From: Psychrobacter sp. JCM 18900
GTDB taxonomy: Bacteria; Pseudomonadota; Gammaproteobacteria; Pseudomonadales; Moraxellaceae
Length of the DNA stretch: 64,000 bases
Direction: 5' to 3'
Assembly: GCF_904846625.1 (NCBI RefSeq)
Contig: NZ_CAJHBL010000007.1
Location: forward strand, 91,874 to 155,873
Positions within the stretch are counted from its first letter, which is position 1; each line of letters starts with the position of its first letter. A program made the translations under genes and the position numbers. Shown piece after piece: positions 9,472-18,148 of this stretch. Below the pieces are notes generated by a model. That model did not search any database. It saw nothing but the letters and a program-made list of their open reading frames with translations, and was not told the origin of the DNA.

Positions 9472-10113
9472 ATGGCCCGCTATATTGGACCAAAACTGAA
9501 ATTATCACGTCGTGAAGGTACGGATTTAGGCCTTAAGTCTGGCGTTAAACCGTATGACGTAAAAACGAAGAAAGCTGGTCGTCCACCAGGTCAGCATGGC
9601 GTAAGCCGTAACAAGACCTCAGAATATGCTCTACAGTTGCGTGAAAAGCAAAAAGTTAAGCGTATTTATGGTGTACTAGAGCGTCAATTCGCGAACTACT
9701 ATAAAGAAGCTGCTCGTAAGCGTGGAGCTACTGGTGAAAACTTGCTAGCAATGCTTGAGAGCCGTCTAGATAACGTTGTATATCGCATGGGCTTTGGCTC
9801 AACTCGCGCAGAAGCACGTCAGCTAGTCAGTCATCGTACTGTTATGGTAAAAAAAGCTGGCCGTGATGAGTTTGTTCGTGTGAACATTCCTTCAATTCAG
9901 CTTCAAGATGGTGATGTCATCGCTATCCAAGAGAAATCTCGCGAACAACTACGTATTAAAAACGCTATCGAATTAGCGACACAACGTGGTATTCCAGAAT
10001 GGCTTGATGTTGACCACAGCAAACTACAAGGCACGTTTAAACATGCGCCTGATCGTATTGATCTACCTGCTGAAATCAACGAAAGCTTGATCGTTGAGCT
10101 ATACTCTAAGTAA
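9472..10113 (+). CDS. rpsD: 30S ribosomal protein S4
   Basis: S4 nucleates 30S assembly and, in E. coli, represses the alpha operon. The 213-aa protein begins [20 protein letters not shown], is of the cysteine-poor non-zinc type, and holds an S4 RNA-binding domain with [27 protein letters not shown] (about residues 94-120). It is slightly longer than the 206 aa of E. coli S4, through a small insertion at the N-terminal region ([13 protein letters not shown]). Spacing to rpsK is 48 bases, to rpoA 80 bases. Confidence 0.98.
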   Translation: MARYIGPKLKLSRREGTDLGLKSGVKPYDVKTKKAGRPPGQHGVSRNKTSEYALQLREKQKVKRIYGVLERQFANYYKEAARKRGATGENLLAMLESRLDNVVYRMGFGSTRAEARQLVSHRTVMVKKAGRDEFVRVNIPSIQLQDGDVIAIQEKSREQLRIKNAIELATQRGIPEWLDVDHSKLQGTFKHAPDRIDLPAEINESLIVELYSK

Positions 10114-10193
10114 TGACGTAATGCTCAATGTTATGAAAATGGCATTGAGCAATTAACGTTAATTAAACCAGTTTAATAAATCGAGGTGACATC

Positions 10194-11201
10194 ATGATGC
10201 TAAATGCAACTGAGTTTCTAACGCCGAATGCCATTAATGTGGATACGGTTAACGAAACGATTGCGAAAGTCACGCTCGAACCGTTAGAACGCGGCTTTGG
10301 GCATACCCTAGGTAATGCTCTGCGTCGCATCTTGTTATCTTCATTACCTGGTGCTGCAGTCATTGAAGCTGAGATTGATGGTGTTGACCATGAATACTCA
10401 ACGCTTGAAGGTCTGCAAGAAGACGTACTTGATTTGCTTTTGAACCTAAAAGGCTTAGCAATTACTCTTCATGACCAAAATGAAGTATTTTTGACCTTGG
10501 ATAAACAAGGTCCAGGCACTATTACTGCTGCAGACATCGCGTTGCCGCACAATGTTGACATCATCAATCCAGAATTGGTCTTGGGTACATTGAGCGATCG
10601 TGGTCATCTTAAGATGCGTTTGCGTGTAGTGATGGGTCGTGGATATGAGCCAGCAAACCAGCGCCGTGAAGATGGTGATACTAAAGCAATTGGACGTTTA
10701 AAGCTTGATGCAAGTTTTAGTCCTGTGCTTCGTGTTGCTTATCAGGTTGAGAACGCTCGTGTAGAGCAGCGTACTGATCTTGATCGTCTTATCATTGAGC
10801 TTGAAACTAATGGCACTATAGATCCAGAAGAAGCAATTCGTAAAGCAGCCACTATTTTACAACAACAGATTTCTATCTTTGTTGACCTAGAAGCTGAAGA
10901 AGCGCCTGAGCCTGTGAAAGAGAAAGAAGAGGTTGATCCGGTGCTATTACGCCCTGTGGACGATCTTGAACTAACGGTTCGCTCAGCCAACTGCTTGAAA
11001 GCTGAAAACATTTACTATATCGGTGATTTGGTACAGCGTTCAGAGACTGAACTTCTAAAAACCCCAAATCTTGGTAAGAAATCATTGACAGAAATCAAGG
11101 ACGTATTAGCGTCTAAAGATTTAGAGCTCGGTATGCGCCTAGATAACTGGCCACCAGCTGATTTACGTGTTGATGATCGCTTTTCTTATCGTAGCCGTTA
11201 A
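10194..11201 (+). CDS. rpoA: DNA-directed RNA polymerase alpha subunit
   Basis: RpoA dimerises to start polymerase assembly and its C-terminal domain binds UP elements and activators. The 335-aa protein has the N-terminal domain with [20 protein letters not shown] (about residues 29-48), an acidic linker [19 protein letters not shown], and the C-terminal domain [20 protein letters not shown] with the helix-hairpin-helix [16 protein letters not shown]. Adjacent ATGs at 10194 and 10197 are both possible starts; the GAGGTGA site at 10183-10189 slightly favours the second. Central place in the alpha operon. Confidence 0.98.
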   Translation: MMLNATEFLTPNAINVDTVNETIAKVTLEPLERGFGHTLGNALRRILLSSLPGAAVIEAEIDGVDHEYSTLEGLQEDVLDLLLNLKGLAITLHDQNEVFLTLDKQGPGTITAADIALPHNVDIINPELVLGTLSDRGHLKMRLRVVMGRGYEPANQRREDGDTKAIGRLKLDASFSPVLRVAYQVENARVEQRTDLDRLIIELETNGTIDPEEAIRKAATILQQQISIFVDLEAEEAPEPVKEKEEVDPVLLRPVDDLELTVRSANCLKAENIYYIGDLVQRSETELLKTPNLGKKSLTEIKDVLASKDLELGMRLDNWPPADLRVDDRFSYRSR

Positions 11202-11220
11202 ACTTTAAGGATTTTTGACT

Positions 11221-11580
11221 ATGCGCCATCGTAAGAGTGGAGTCAAGCTGGGTCGTACCGGCAGTCATCGTAAGGCAATGTTTCAGAACATGACTAACTC
11301 ATTATTTGAGCATGAACTGATCAAAACAACTTTACCAAAAGCTAAAGAACTACGTCGCGTTGCCGAGCCATTGATCACTATGGCTAAAGAAGACAGCGTT
11401 GCTAACCGTCGTTTAGCATTCAGCCGTATGCGTAGCAAAGCTATGGTAGGCAAATTATTTGGCACGTTAGGTCCTCGTTACCAGACGCGTCCAGGTGGTT
11501 ATTTGCGTATCGTAAAATGCGGTTACCGTGATGGTGACAATGCGCCAATGGCTTATGTAGAATTGGTCGATCGCGACTAG
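11221..11580 (+). CDS. rplQ: 50S ribosomal protein L17
   Basis: L17 is a large-subunit protein near the exit tunnel. The start at ATG 11221 ([20 protein letters not shown], 119 aa) matches the family; a TTG six bases upstream is less likely. The motif [26 protein letters not shown] lies at about residues 31-56. It is the last gene of the ribosomal block and is followed by a strong terminator. Confidence 0.98.
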   Translation: MRHRKSGVKLGRTGSHRKAMFQNMTNSLFEHELIKTTLPKAKELRRVAEPLITMAKEDSVANRRLAFSRMRSKAMVGKLFGTLGPRYQTRPGGYLRIVKCGYRDGDNAPMAYVELVDRD

Positions 11581-11606
11581 TTTTACACCTAAGACATATT
11601 CCATAA

Positions 11607-11639
11607 AAAAGCTCCAATGCAATTGGAGCTTTTTTTTTG
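11607..11639. terminator. Bidirectional intrinsic terminator after rplQ
   Basis: AAAGCTCCAATT-type stem (about 11608-11631) with A tract on one side and eight or more T on the other. It ends the ribosomal protein transcript and can also serve the opposite-strand YciO-like gene, whose stop lies about 70 bases further on. Confidence 0.9.
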
Positions 11640-11711
11640 TCTTAAATTTGACTAAATATACTAGTAGCTGTTTAGGGCAATAACTGGCTATTTAGAACAA
11701 TAACTAGCTGT

Positions 11712-12332
11712 TTAGAGTAATAACGAATCGACATCAGCCGCACCTTGCCTGATAACTTCAGGAACGCTGCTAGTCATATCTACGATAGTAGTAAGCTTGG
11801 TTGTCTTTATACCTGCATTGATTAGTCCATCAATTTGGTTACCTAGTAAGTCTTCAATCTCAAATGGGTCATCCAAAATATCGTCTCGATTAGGCAAAAT
11901 CAGTGAGCTGGTTAAGATAGGTTCATCCATCGCTTCTAATAATGCTTGAGCAATGGGGTTACTAGGTACACGAATACCAATGGTTTTTTTCTTTGCATGC
12001 GCCAGTTTTTTCGGTACGTCTTTGGTGGCAGTAAGAATAAAAGTAATTGGGGCAGGGGTGTGGGCTTTCAGCTGTTTAAATTGCACATTATCAACTGTTG
12101 CATAATTGGCAATTTCGCTTAGGTCGCGGCATAGTAAGGTAAATTGATGCTTATCATCGAGTTCACGGATTTGCTTAAGCTTCGCTAGCGCATCCTTTGC
12201 ACCCAAACGGCAACCAAAAGCGTAACTGGTATCCGTTGGATAAATAATTAACTGATCTCTGCGCAATAGGTCAGCGGCTTGCTCAATGAGGCGTGGCTGC
12301 GGATTATCGGGATGAATATAGAAGACTTCCAT
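11712..12332 (-). CDS. yciO: YciO/Sua5 family (threonylcarbamoyl-AMP synthase-like) protein
   Basis: The 206-aa protein has the YrdC/Sua5 fold motifs: YPTDTSYAFGC near residues 31-41, KLKQIRELDDKHQFTLLC, and APITFILTATKDVPKKL, then TIGIRVPSNPIAQALL. Sua5/TsaC make the threonylcarbamoyl adenylate used for the t6A modification of tRNA. The sequence fits best the YciO branch, whose role in t6A formation is less clear, so the exact activity is uncertain. It lacks the C-terminal Sua5 domain. It is transcribed toward rplQ and lies downstream of epmC on the same strand, about 230 bases apart. Confidence 0.85.
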   Translation of the reverse strand: MEVFYIHPDNPQPRLIEQAADLLRRDQLIIYPTDTSYAFGCRLGAKDALAKLKQIRELDDKHQFTLLCRDLSEIANYATVDNVQFKQLKAHTPAPITFILTATKDVPKKLAHAKKKTIGIRVPSNPIAQALLEAMDEPILTSSLILPNRDDILDDPFEIEDLLGNQIDGLINAGIKTTKLTTIVDMTSSVPEVIRQGAADVDSLLL

Positions 12333-12564
12333 AATGGTTCCTTATTTTATAATTATTGGTTTTTAATTGAGACAAATTTTTCATTAATTAGATGTGTTTC
12401 AATCACTAGATATATTAGAAAAACTATTCTAGAACTAAATCAGATCGATATCTTCGAAATACTACTTCAGTCAATAGTATAGCTCAAAGCAGATATAAGT
12501 TTAGTGGCAAGGCGTTACCAACCGTAGAAAATCGTTAATAAGTAGGGAAGCTCAGTAATTTAAA

Positions 12565-13308
12565 CTAAGCGCTGATCTGAGATGAAGAAGTGCAAGCACT
12601 AAGTAACGCAGTCAATAATGTCTTAGCGTCACGTGGTAGAGTATGAGGTTTGGCTATATAGCTTTGGACTTGCTGATAGACATCACTAGCAAAGGTGCTA
12701 CTACTAGTGTCGAAGTCGGCAAACAAGTTATCTTGTGAGACTTGGAAATTTCGTCCACACGCCAAGGTGAACAAACACTCTAATGCTTGAGGTTTGATTT
12801 CTACACGCTCAAATGCCTGCTGCTGAGCCGCTGATCGTCCATCTGGGGCATACCAGTAGCCAAAGTCAGATAGCTGTCTACGAGTGTCACCAGCCACGCA
12901 CCAATGACTCAGCTCATGCAGAGCACTGGCAAAAAATCCATGAGCAAATTCAATTCGAGCGGGTTCATTATCTTGAGCTGGAAAATACTCGGGTTCATCA
13001 TTGCTACGAGCCAATATAACTTCCTGATTAGCGAACAAAGTATTAAATAGCTGTATGAGCCAATCGGTAGCTAATCGTTCGCTATCAATTATCAATTCTG
13101 CTGTGTGAGTATTATCAGATTGAGTAGTAGACAACTCTTGCCACTGACTTCTTAATTCGTTTAAATACTCATCTTTATCGAAGCACAGTCTATTATTAGG
13201 AACATTTTCAGTATGACCCCTTAATTGAATAAGCTGTTGTAGCAACGAACTTGCTTCAGCAGGAGGAAGTAAGTCAGAAAAATTAATTTTATTATCGGAT
13301 AGATTCAT
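12565..13308 (-). CDS. epmC: Elongation factor P hydroxylase
   Basis: EpmC (YfcM) hydroxylates the beta-lysylated lysine of elongation factor P. The metal-binding pattern ALHELSHWCVAG (about residues 132-143) with the HExxH motif and the following DFGYWYAPDGRSAAQQQAFE (about 149-168) are the hallmarks of this family. The 247-aa length is longer than E. coli EpmC (about 180 aa) through N-terminal and C-terminal extensions. The presence of this gene implies that the strain modifies EF-P by the EpmA/EpmB route, but those genes are not in the window. It is divergent from the yceD-like gene. Confidence 0.9.
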   Translation of the reverse strand: MNLSDNKINFSDLLPPAEASSLLQQLIQLRGHTENVPNNRLCFDKDEYLNELRSQWQELSTTQSDNTHTAELIIDSERLATDWLIQLFNTLFANQEVILARSNDEPEYFPAQDNEPARIEFAHGFFASALHELSHWCVAGDTRRQLSDFGYWYAPDGRSAAQQQAFERVEIKPQALECLFTLACGRNFQVSQDNLFADFDTSSSTFASDVYQQVQSYIAKPHTLPRDAKTLLTALLSACTSSSQISA

Positions 13309-13489
13309 AGAGAAGACATTGACTTAATAAATACTAAAGACAAAAAACTTTAGGTAAAAGGTAAGTAGTAGAAGAGCTTAAACAAATTTACTACCAAAAA
13401 ATCTTAACATACTAGCGCTAGCAGAATATGGCACTTTCCGTTAGTATGGCAGGCAATATTATACACCGTTTTTATGAATGAGGCCGCGC

Positions 13490-14083
13490 ATGTCAAGCAC
13501 TCCAGAAACTAAACCGTCAGCACCTCACGCTGACAATAAAAAAGCGCCTGTATCTACTGGCATGCCTGAGCACATCTCCTTAGATAAGTGGGCAGACACT
13601 GGTTACGAATGGTCAGGAGAGGTCAAGCCAAGCTCGTTTGATCGTCTTGCTACTACTTTGAGTACTGAACATGAGCAGTCAGACATGCAGCTCAACGCTA
13701 ACTTGTATCGTCGTAACAACGTCTTGCATTTAGCATTTACTTTGACAGGTGATGTTTGGCTAACTTGTCAGCGCTGTTTACAACCAATCGCTATAGACTT
13801 ATCTGATGATTATGACATCGCGCTACTCGAAAACGATAGTCAGGTTCGTTTAGTCAAAGATGAACAAGATTATTTATTACTGGATGAAATCGTTACCGAG
13901 CAATCTCCAGAGCGTCTGTTACCATTTAAAAAGTTGGTAGAAGACGAAATCTTGCTTAAAACCCCGATGGCGCCAAAGCATGACGATTGTGAGATGTCCG
14001 TTGAGCAGTTTGGCGAGATACCAGAGGAAGAGGAAGGTGAAAATCCTTTTGCTGCTTTAGCCTCGCTAAAAGGCAAACTATAA
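13490..14083 (+). CDS. yceD: YceD family (DUF177) rRNA accumulation protein
   Basis: The DUF177 pattern is present: a central VWLTCQRCLQPIAIDLSDDYDIALL segment (about residues 94-118) with a CxxC pair, and the C-terminal region SPERLLPFKKLVEDEILLKTPMAPKHDDCE (about 138-167). In E. coli YceD is needed for normal 23S rRNA levels, and in plants the homologue acts in 23S processing. The start at 13490 (MSSTPETKPS, 197 aa) has a GAGG site 6 bases away; an upstream ATG at 13478 would place that site inside the gene. It precedes rpmF, the usual arrangement. Confidence 0.88.
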   Translation: MSSTPETKPSAPHADNKKAPVSTGMPEHISLDKWADTGYEWSGEVKPSSFDRLATTLSTEHEQSDMQLNANLYRRNNVLHLAFTLTGDVWLTCQRCLQPIAIDLSDDYDIALLENDSQVRLVKDEQDYLLLDEIVTEQSPERLLPFKKLVEDEILLKTPMAPKHDDCEMSVEQFGEIPEEEEGENPFAALASLKGKL

Positions 14084-14401
14084 GCGCCAAAATTATCTAC
14101 TCGATGCATTTAAAAAGCTTTTTATCAGCTTTGTACAGAAGAGTGCGAGGCAGGGCTTTATTAATTTAATAAACATGCGTATAATGTCCGGTTTATTGCA
14201 TTCGAGCAACCTGTTGCTTGCTGATAGAAACTGACTGGGTAAATTTTTTATAGAATTCAGCCTTGGTCAGTGCTTTATGTGAGTGGCAATCTATTTAACT
14301 AATGATGCTTAAGACTTAGGTTGTTGTGATTATATAGCCTCTGTCAGTATCGACTTAAGCTGAATTTCAAGCTTATCCCTTTTAAGTATAGGAGCTATAT
14401 C
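14084..14401 (+). other. 318-base spacer between yceD and rpmF
   Basis: No gene found. A TATAAT at 14180-14185 could be a -10 element, though its -35 region is poor. An imperfect hairpin ACTGAC (14231) with GTCAGT follows further down. The length of the leader is larger than usual for the yceD-rpmF pair, where the two genes often lie close together. rpmF has a GGAG site at about 14390. Confidence 0.4.
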
Positions 14402-14584
14402 ATGGCTGTTCAAAAAAGTCGTAAAAGCCGTTCTCGTCGTGACATGCGCCGTTCACATCACCGTATGGAAATTGCTGAACTAAGCGTAGATGCTACTACT
14501 GGTGAAAAACATCGTCGTCATCACATGACTAAAGATGGTTTCTACCGTGGTCGTCAACTGTTCAAAGTCAGCCAAGACGCCTAA
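14402..14584 (+). CDS. rpmF: 50S ribosomal protein L32
   Basis: A 60-residue protein starting [20 protein letters not shown] with the typical tail [13 protein letters not shown]. It has no cysteines, so it is the non-zinc form, in contrast to L36 in the same window. rpmF normally heads a fatty acid and phospholipid cluster with plsX and fabH; here neither gene follows, and the next gene on this strand is fabD about 425 bases on, behind terminator-like hairpins. Confidence 0.97.
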   Translation: MAVQKSRKSRSRRDMRRSHHRMEIAELSVDATTGEKHRRHHMTKDGFYRGRQLFKVSQDA

Positions 14585-14617
14585 GACATTGGCTCTATGA
14601 TAGCTTAGGCGAAGGTA

Positions 14618-14738
14618 ATAATAGTACTGGTGACTATTATTGTTTTTGCCTAGTTATTATTAGTCAATAAGCTTTGAGCTAAAAAAAGCCAAGTTATTTC
14701 GCTATCATATATTATGTGGCTGGATAACTTGGCTTTTT
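14618..14738 (+). terminator. Two terminator-like hairpins after rpmF
   Basis: A first hairpin pairs AATAATAGT with ACTATTATT (about 14619-14641) before GTTTTT. A second pairs AAAAAGCCAAGTTAT (14683-14697) with ATAACTTGGCTTTTT (14724-14738) around a 26-base loop. Together they would separate rpmF from fabD, so fabD likely has its own promoter in 14740-15000. Confidence 0.65.
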
Positions 14739-15009
14739 GTTATTTATAACTAGACTTATTGTTTAATTCGCTTGTTATTTTTAGTAGATTTAAAAATGTG
14801 CTGATATAATCTGCTCCTTTAATTTGGGCAGCGTTACTCTTGCTGTTTGGTTTGCATCCGCTATGATAATAGTGTCTGTCAGTGTATAGTTTACTGACAA
14901 TCCGTTTTCTTGCATAAATACTTGAAGTAGCGGCTTTGTATAACATCTAATAATATAATACCCCCCATTGTTTTTAGGGATATTTCTAATCAGATAAGGA
15001 ATATTGGTT

Positions 15010-15978
15010 ATGGCTTCTGTACCCGATATGGTAAAAAAGCAACCCGCTCGTATCGCGGTCATTTTTCCTGGACAAGGATCTCAAGCAGTCGCAATGACGA
15101 GTGAGCTTGCCGAAATCTATCCAGAGATACGTGATACATTTACCGAAGCGAGTGATGCGCTTGGTGAGGATTTGTGGGCAATCTGTCAGGACGAAGAAAA
15201 ACTCAATCAAACCCAATATACTCAGCCTGCGCTTTTGACAGCTAGTATTGCTATTTGGCGTGTCTTACAACAAAAAATAGAAGAGACGCCTTGTTATTTA
15301 GCTGGTCACTCTCTAGGCGAGTACAGTGCCCTTTGTGCTGCCAATGTGATATCGCTGGGTGATGCAGTCACTTTAGTACATAAGCGCGGTCAGTTGATGC
15401 AAGAGGCCGTTGTAGGTGTCGATACTGCTATGGCTGCAGTACTAGGACTAGAAGATAACCGAGTCGAAAACTTGTGTGAGCAAGCAACCGAACACGTTGA
15501 TGATGCGGTAGTCGGTGCGGCCAATTTTAATAGTCCAGGACAAGTGGTTATCTCGGGTAACGCTGCTGGTGTTAATGCTGTTATTGATAAAGTCAAAAAT
15601 ACTGGCAAAAAATCTGTTCCTCTAAAAGTGAGTGTGCCGTCTCATTGCGCCCTTATGGAACCTGCCAGTAATGCATTGGCTGAGATACTAGCGGGTATCA
15701 AGTTTGATCAGGCAACCATTCCTGTTATACAAAATCGCTATGCGCGCGTCGAAACCAGTGCGGTCGGTATCAAGCAAGCATTGACTGAACAGCTGAGCGA
15801 GCCAGTACTGTGGTCAAAAACTATGCAAGAGCTAGCTGATAAGCAAATTAATATCTTAATCGAATGCGGCAGTGGTAATGTACTGAGCAATTTGGCGAAG
15901 CGTCAGGCGCAGCCAATCGCCAGCTATCCTACTGACAAGCCTGCCCGTCTAGAAAAATTATTGGAGGTGTTATCATGA
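15010..15978 (+). CDS. fabD: Malonyl-CoA:ACP transacylase
   Basis: FabD moves malonate from CoA to acyl carrier protein in type II fatty acid synthesis. The 322-aa protein shows FPGQGSQAVAM near residue 22, the nucleophile elbow GHSLGEYSAL with the active serine (about residue 98), and KVSVPSHCALMEPAS with the catalytic histidine near 210. The ATG at 15010 is preferred over a TTG two codons upstream; an AAGGA site is about 9 bases away. Its last four bases overlap the fabG start (ATGA), so coupling is likely. Confidence 0.96.
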   Translation: MASVPDMVKKQPARIAVIFPGQGSQAVAMTSELAEIYPEIRDTFTEASDALGEDLWAICQDEEKLNQTQYTQPALLTASIAIWRVLQQKIEETPCYLAGHSLGEYSALCAANVISLGDAVTLVHKRGQLMQEAVVGVDTAMAAVLGLEDNRVENLCEQATEHVDDAVVGAANFNSPGQVVISGNAAGVNAVIDKVKNTGKKSVPLKVSVPSHCALMEPASNALAEILAGIKFDQATIPVIQNRYARVETSAVGIKQALTEQLSEPVLWSKTMQELADKQINILIECGSGNVLSNLAKRQAQPIASYPTDKPARLEKLLEVLS

Positions 15979-16703
15979 GCCGTACGATTACATTAGTGAC
16001 TGGCGCTAGCCGAGGTATTGGCAAAGCAGTGGCCAAACGTTTTGCCAAAGAAGGACATTTTGTCATCGGAACTGCGACCACTGAAAAGGGCGCAGAGCTT
16101 ATCGATGACTACCTTCATGACACTGGTGGTATTGGTCGTGTTTTAGACGTACGTGATACTGCTCAAATTGATAAATTATTTGAAGAGATCGAAAGCGTTT
16201 ATGGCGCGGTACAAGTATTGGTTAACAATGCAGGTATCACTCAAGATGGCCTACTGATGCGCATGAAAGATGAAGATTGGGAAAATGTCATCGATACCAA
16301 TTTGACCTCAGTATATCGCATGAGCAAACGTGCTGTACGCGGTATGATGAAAGCACGCCGTGGCCGTATTATCAACATTACCTCTGTCGTCGCTCAAATG
16401 GGCAATGCTGGGCAATCTAACTATGCGGCGACCAAAGCTGGCGTAGAAGGGTTTAGCCGTACGCTTGCACGTGAGATTGGTTCACGCCAAGTGACCATCA
16501 ACTGCGTGGCACCAGGCTTGATTGAAACGGATATGACAGATGAGCTTGATGAGCGCCTATTGAACTCTATGTTAGATGCTGTGCCTATCAGTCGTCTTGG
16601 TCAGCCAGAAGACATCGCTGCAGCGGTACATTTCTTGGCTAGCGACGAGGCCAGCTATATTACAGGTGCTGTCATTCCTGTCAATGGCGGCATGTATATG
16701 TAG
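15975..16703 (+). CDS. fabG: 3-oxoacyl-ACP reductase
   Basis: FabG reduces beta-ketoacyl-ACP with NADPH. The 242-residue short-chain dehydrogenase has the cofactor loop TGASRGIGKAVAKR (residues 8-21), NNAGITQDGLLMRM, the catalytic set with NITSVVAQMGN (Ser), YAATKAGVEGF (Tyr, Lys at about 151-155), and the terminal YITGAVIPVNGGMYM. The length and every motif fit FabG. It is coupled to fabD and followed by a terminator, with acpP 270 bases on. Confidence 0.97.
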   Translation: MSRTITLVTGASRGIGKAVAKRFAKEGHFVIGTATTEKGAELIDDYLHDTGGIGRVLDVRDTAQIDKLFEEIESVYGAVQVLVNNAGITQDGLLMRMKDEDWENVIDTNLTSVYRMSKRAVRGMMKARRGRIINITSVVAQMGNAGQSNYAATKAGVEGFSRTLAREIGSRQVTINCVAPGLIETDMTDELDERLLNSMLDAVPISRLGQPEDIAAAVHFLASDEASYITGAVIPVNGGMYM

Positions 16704-16797
16704 TCAATATACGAGCGTTACATAGTTATAATAAAAAACTGTGTGAACGAGTGTAAACTATAATAAAGGGTGCTATAATGACGGATACTTTTGAGTC

Positions 16798-16827
16798 AAA
16801 GCCCTGTATGATAACAGGGCTTTATTA
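16798..16827 (+). terminator. Terminator-like hairpin between fabG and acpP
   Basis: AAAGCCCTGT and ACAGGGCTTT form a perfect 10-bp stem with a 6-base loop, followed by TATT rather than a long T run. It probably ends or attenuates the fabD-fabG message ahead of acpP, which is often made in higher amounts. Confidence 0.65.
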
Positions 16828-16973
16828 GACATCAGACAAACTGTATAACATGTCATAGAGTACTCAGACAGCATTGCTGGTCTGGCAAACGCATTTTATA
16901 TACCATGCTATAGCGTTAAATAAGGCGATATAGCAGTTTATTAAAAATAATAGATGATAACGGAGTGATCTAC

Positions 16974-17210
16974 ATGAGTAATGATATCGAGCTAAGAGTA
17001 AAAGCAGCAGTAGCTGAGCAACTAGGTATGAATGTTGAAGACATCAACAACGATGCTTCATTCATGGAAGACCTAGGTGCAGATTCTTTAGACCTAGTTG
17101 AATTGGTTATGTCATTTGAAAGTGATTTTGGTATCACTATTCCTGATGAAGATTCTGCAGAATTGACTACTGTTCAAAAAGCAATTGATTACGTACAAGC
17201 CCAACTATAA
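16974..17210 (+). CDS. acpP: Acyl carrier protein
   Basis: A 78-residue acidic protein with the phosphopantetheine attachment motif [12 protein letters not shown]; the modified serine is at about residue 37. It carries growing acyl chains in the fatty acid pathway and for lipid A and other donors. The ATG at 16974 gives [19 protein letters not shown], typical of AcpP, behind a GGAGTGAT site. It is third in the shortened cluster fabD-fabG-acpP; fabF is not found downstream, unlike in E. coli. Confidence 0.97.
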   Translation: MSNDIELRVKAAVAEQLGMNVEDINNDASFMEDLGADSLDLVELVMSFESDFGITIPDEDSAELTTVQKAIDYVQAQL

Positions 17211-17238
17211 TTTGCTACTTATTGAGCAGATTTATAAT

Positions 17239-17270
17239 GCCGCTTATCTGATTAGATAGGCGGTTTTTTT
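17239..17270 (+). terminator. Intrinsic terminator of acpP
   Basis: CCGCTTATCT and AGATAGGCGG pair over 10 bp (one G-T) with loop GATT, followed by seven T. Confidence 0.85.
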
Positions 17271-17492
17271 ATGGGCGCGTGATTATTATTTTTAAACGCA
17301 ACAATCGAATTTAACATTGACTACGTCAATTCAACATTATTCAACATACTATTACTATCTACATCGACTCACTTTATCTATACTCGTAACAGTAAGTCGT
17401 AGAAAAAGATGCCAGTTAGACATTTAAAATATTGTTTGATTGCGTGTTTTATTAAAAGAATGACAAATAATAATATTTCAAGGAGTAGATAT

Positions 17493-18002
17493 ATGGGTAT
17501 GTTTAGCTTTGCAAAAGATATCGGCGATAAGATTTTTAACCGTGATGACGAAAAGCATGATGCTAAGACAGAAACGAAAGCAGATGCTAATACACCAGTA
17601 CAAAACAGTGAGCCTAGTGCACAATCAGTTGCTAATATTCTGTTGCGCCGTATTCAGCAGCAGAACCTCAATATTAGTAACCTAAAAATTAAATATAATG
17701 GTTCTACAGATACTGCAGAAATCAGTGGTAATGCTAAAACTCAAGCTGATCGTGAAAAAGCAATTATCGCTATCGGTAACGTGCAAAACGTTGCAAAGGT
17801 TATTGATAATATCGATATCGAAGAAGATGCACCTGAATCTACGATGTATACGGTGAAGTCTGGTGACAGTTTGTCTAAGATTGCTAAAGAAGTTTATGGT
17901 TCATCTGGCGATTATATGAAGATATTCGAAGCAAACAAGCCAATGTTATCTGATCCAGACAAAATCTATCCAGGTCAAGTACTACGCATTCCTAAGCCAT
18001 AA
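17493..18002 (+). CDS. kbp: BON and LysM domain protein, Kbp (YgaU)-like
   Basis: The 169-aa protein starts MGMFSFAKDIGDKIFNRDDE, closely resembling E. coli Kbp (YgaU), a cytoplasmic potassium-binding protein. A BON domain lies at about residues 45-110 (NLKIKYNGSTDTAEISGNAK to VAKVIDNIDIEED) and a LysM domain at about 117-168 (YTVKSGDSLSKIAKEVYGSS to DKIYPGQVLRIPKP). There is no signal peptide. I choose ATG 17493 because AAGGAG lies 8 bases upstream and because the family starts there; a 28-codon extension is possible but unsupported. It stands alone between two terminators. Confidence 0.9.
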   Translation: MGMFSFAKDIGDKIFNRDDEKHDAKTETKADANTPVQNSEPSAQSVANILLRRIQQQNLNISNLKIKYNGSTDTAEISGNAKTQADREKAIIAIGNVQNVAKVIDNIDIEEDAPESTMYTVKSGDSLSKIAKEVYGSSGDYMKIFEANKPMLSDPDKIYPGQVLRIPKP

Positions 18003-18053
18003 TTCTAGAAGAAGCGTATAGAAAAATAATACTTTAAATATGATATTCTAATG

Positions 18054-18087
18054 AAAAAAGCCTCTTATTATTAAGAGGCTTTTTTTA
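18054..18087. terminator. Bidirectional intrinsic terminator, kbp/queG
   Basis: AAAAAAGCCTCTTA and TAAGAGGCTTTTTTT form a strong stem around ATTAT. It lies between the convergent kbp-like gene and queG. Confidence 0.88.
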
Positions 18088-18148
18088 TGTTGTACACTTC
18101 AAATAACCATTTTATCTCAGGGATATTTGATAGTTATAAAGTGATTGG

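Noticed and set aside
12279..12482. Plus-strand open frame in the yciO upstream region
   Set aside because: Overlaps the start of the minus-strand gene; AT-rich chance frame with no ribosome site.
14740..15216. Minus-strand open frames before and across the fabD start
   Set aside because: They are mostly opposite the fabD start and lack any protein-like pattern or ribosome site.
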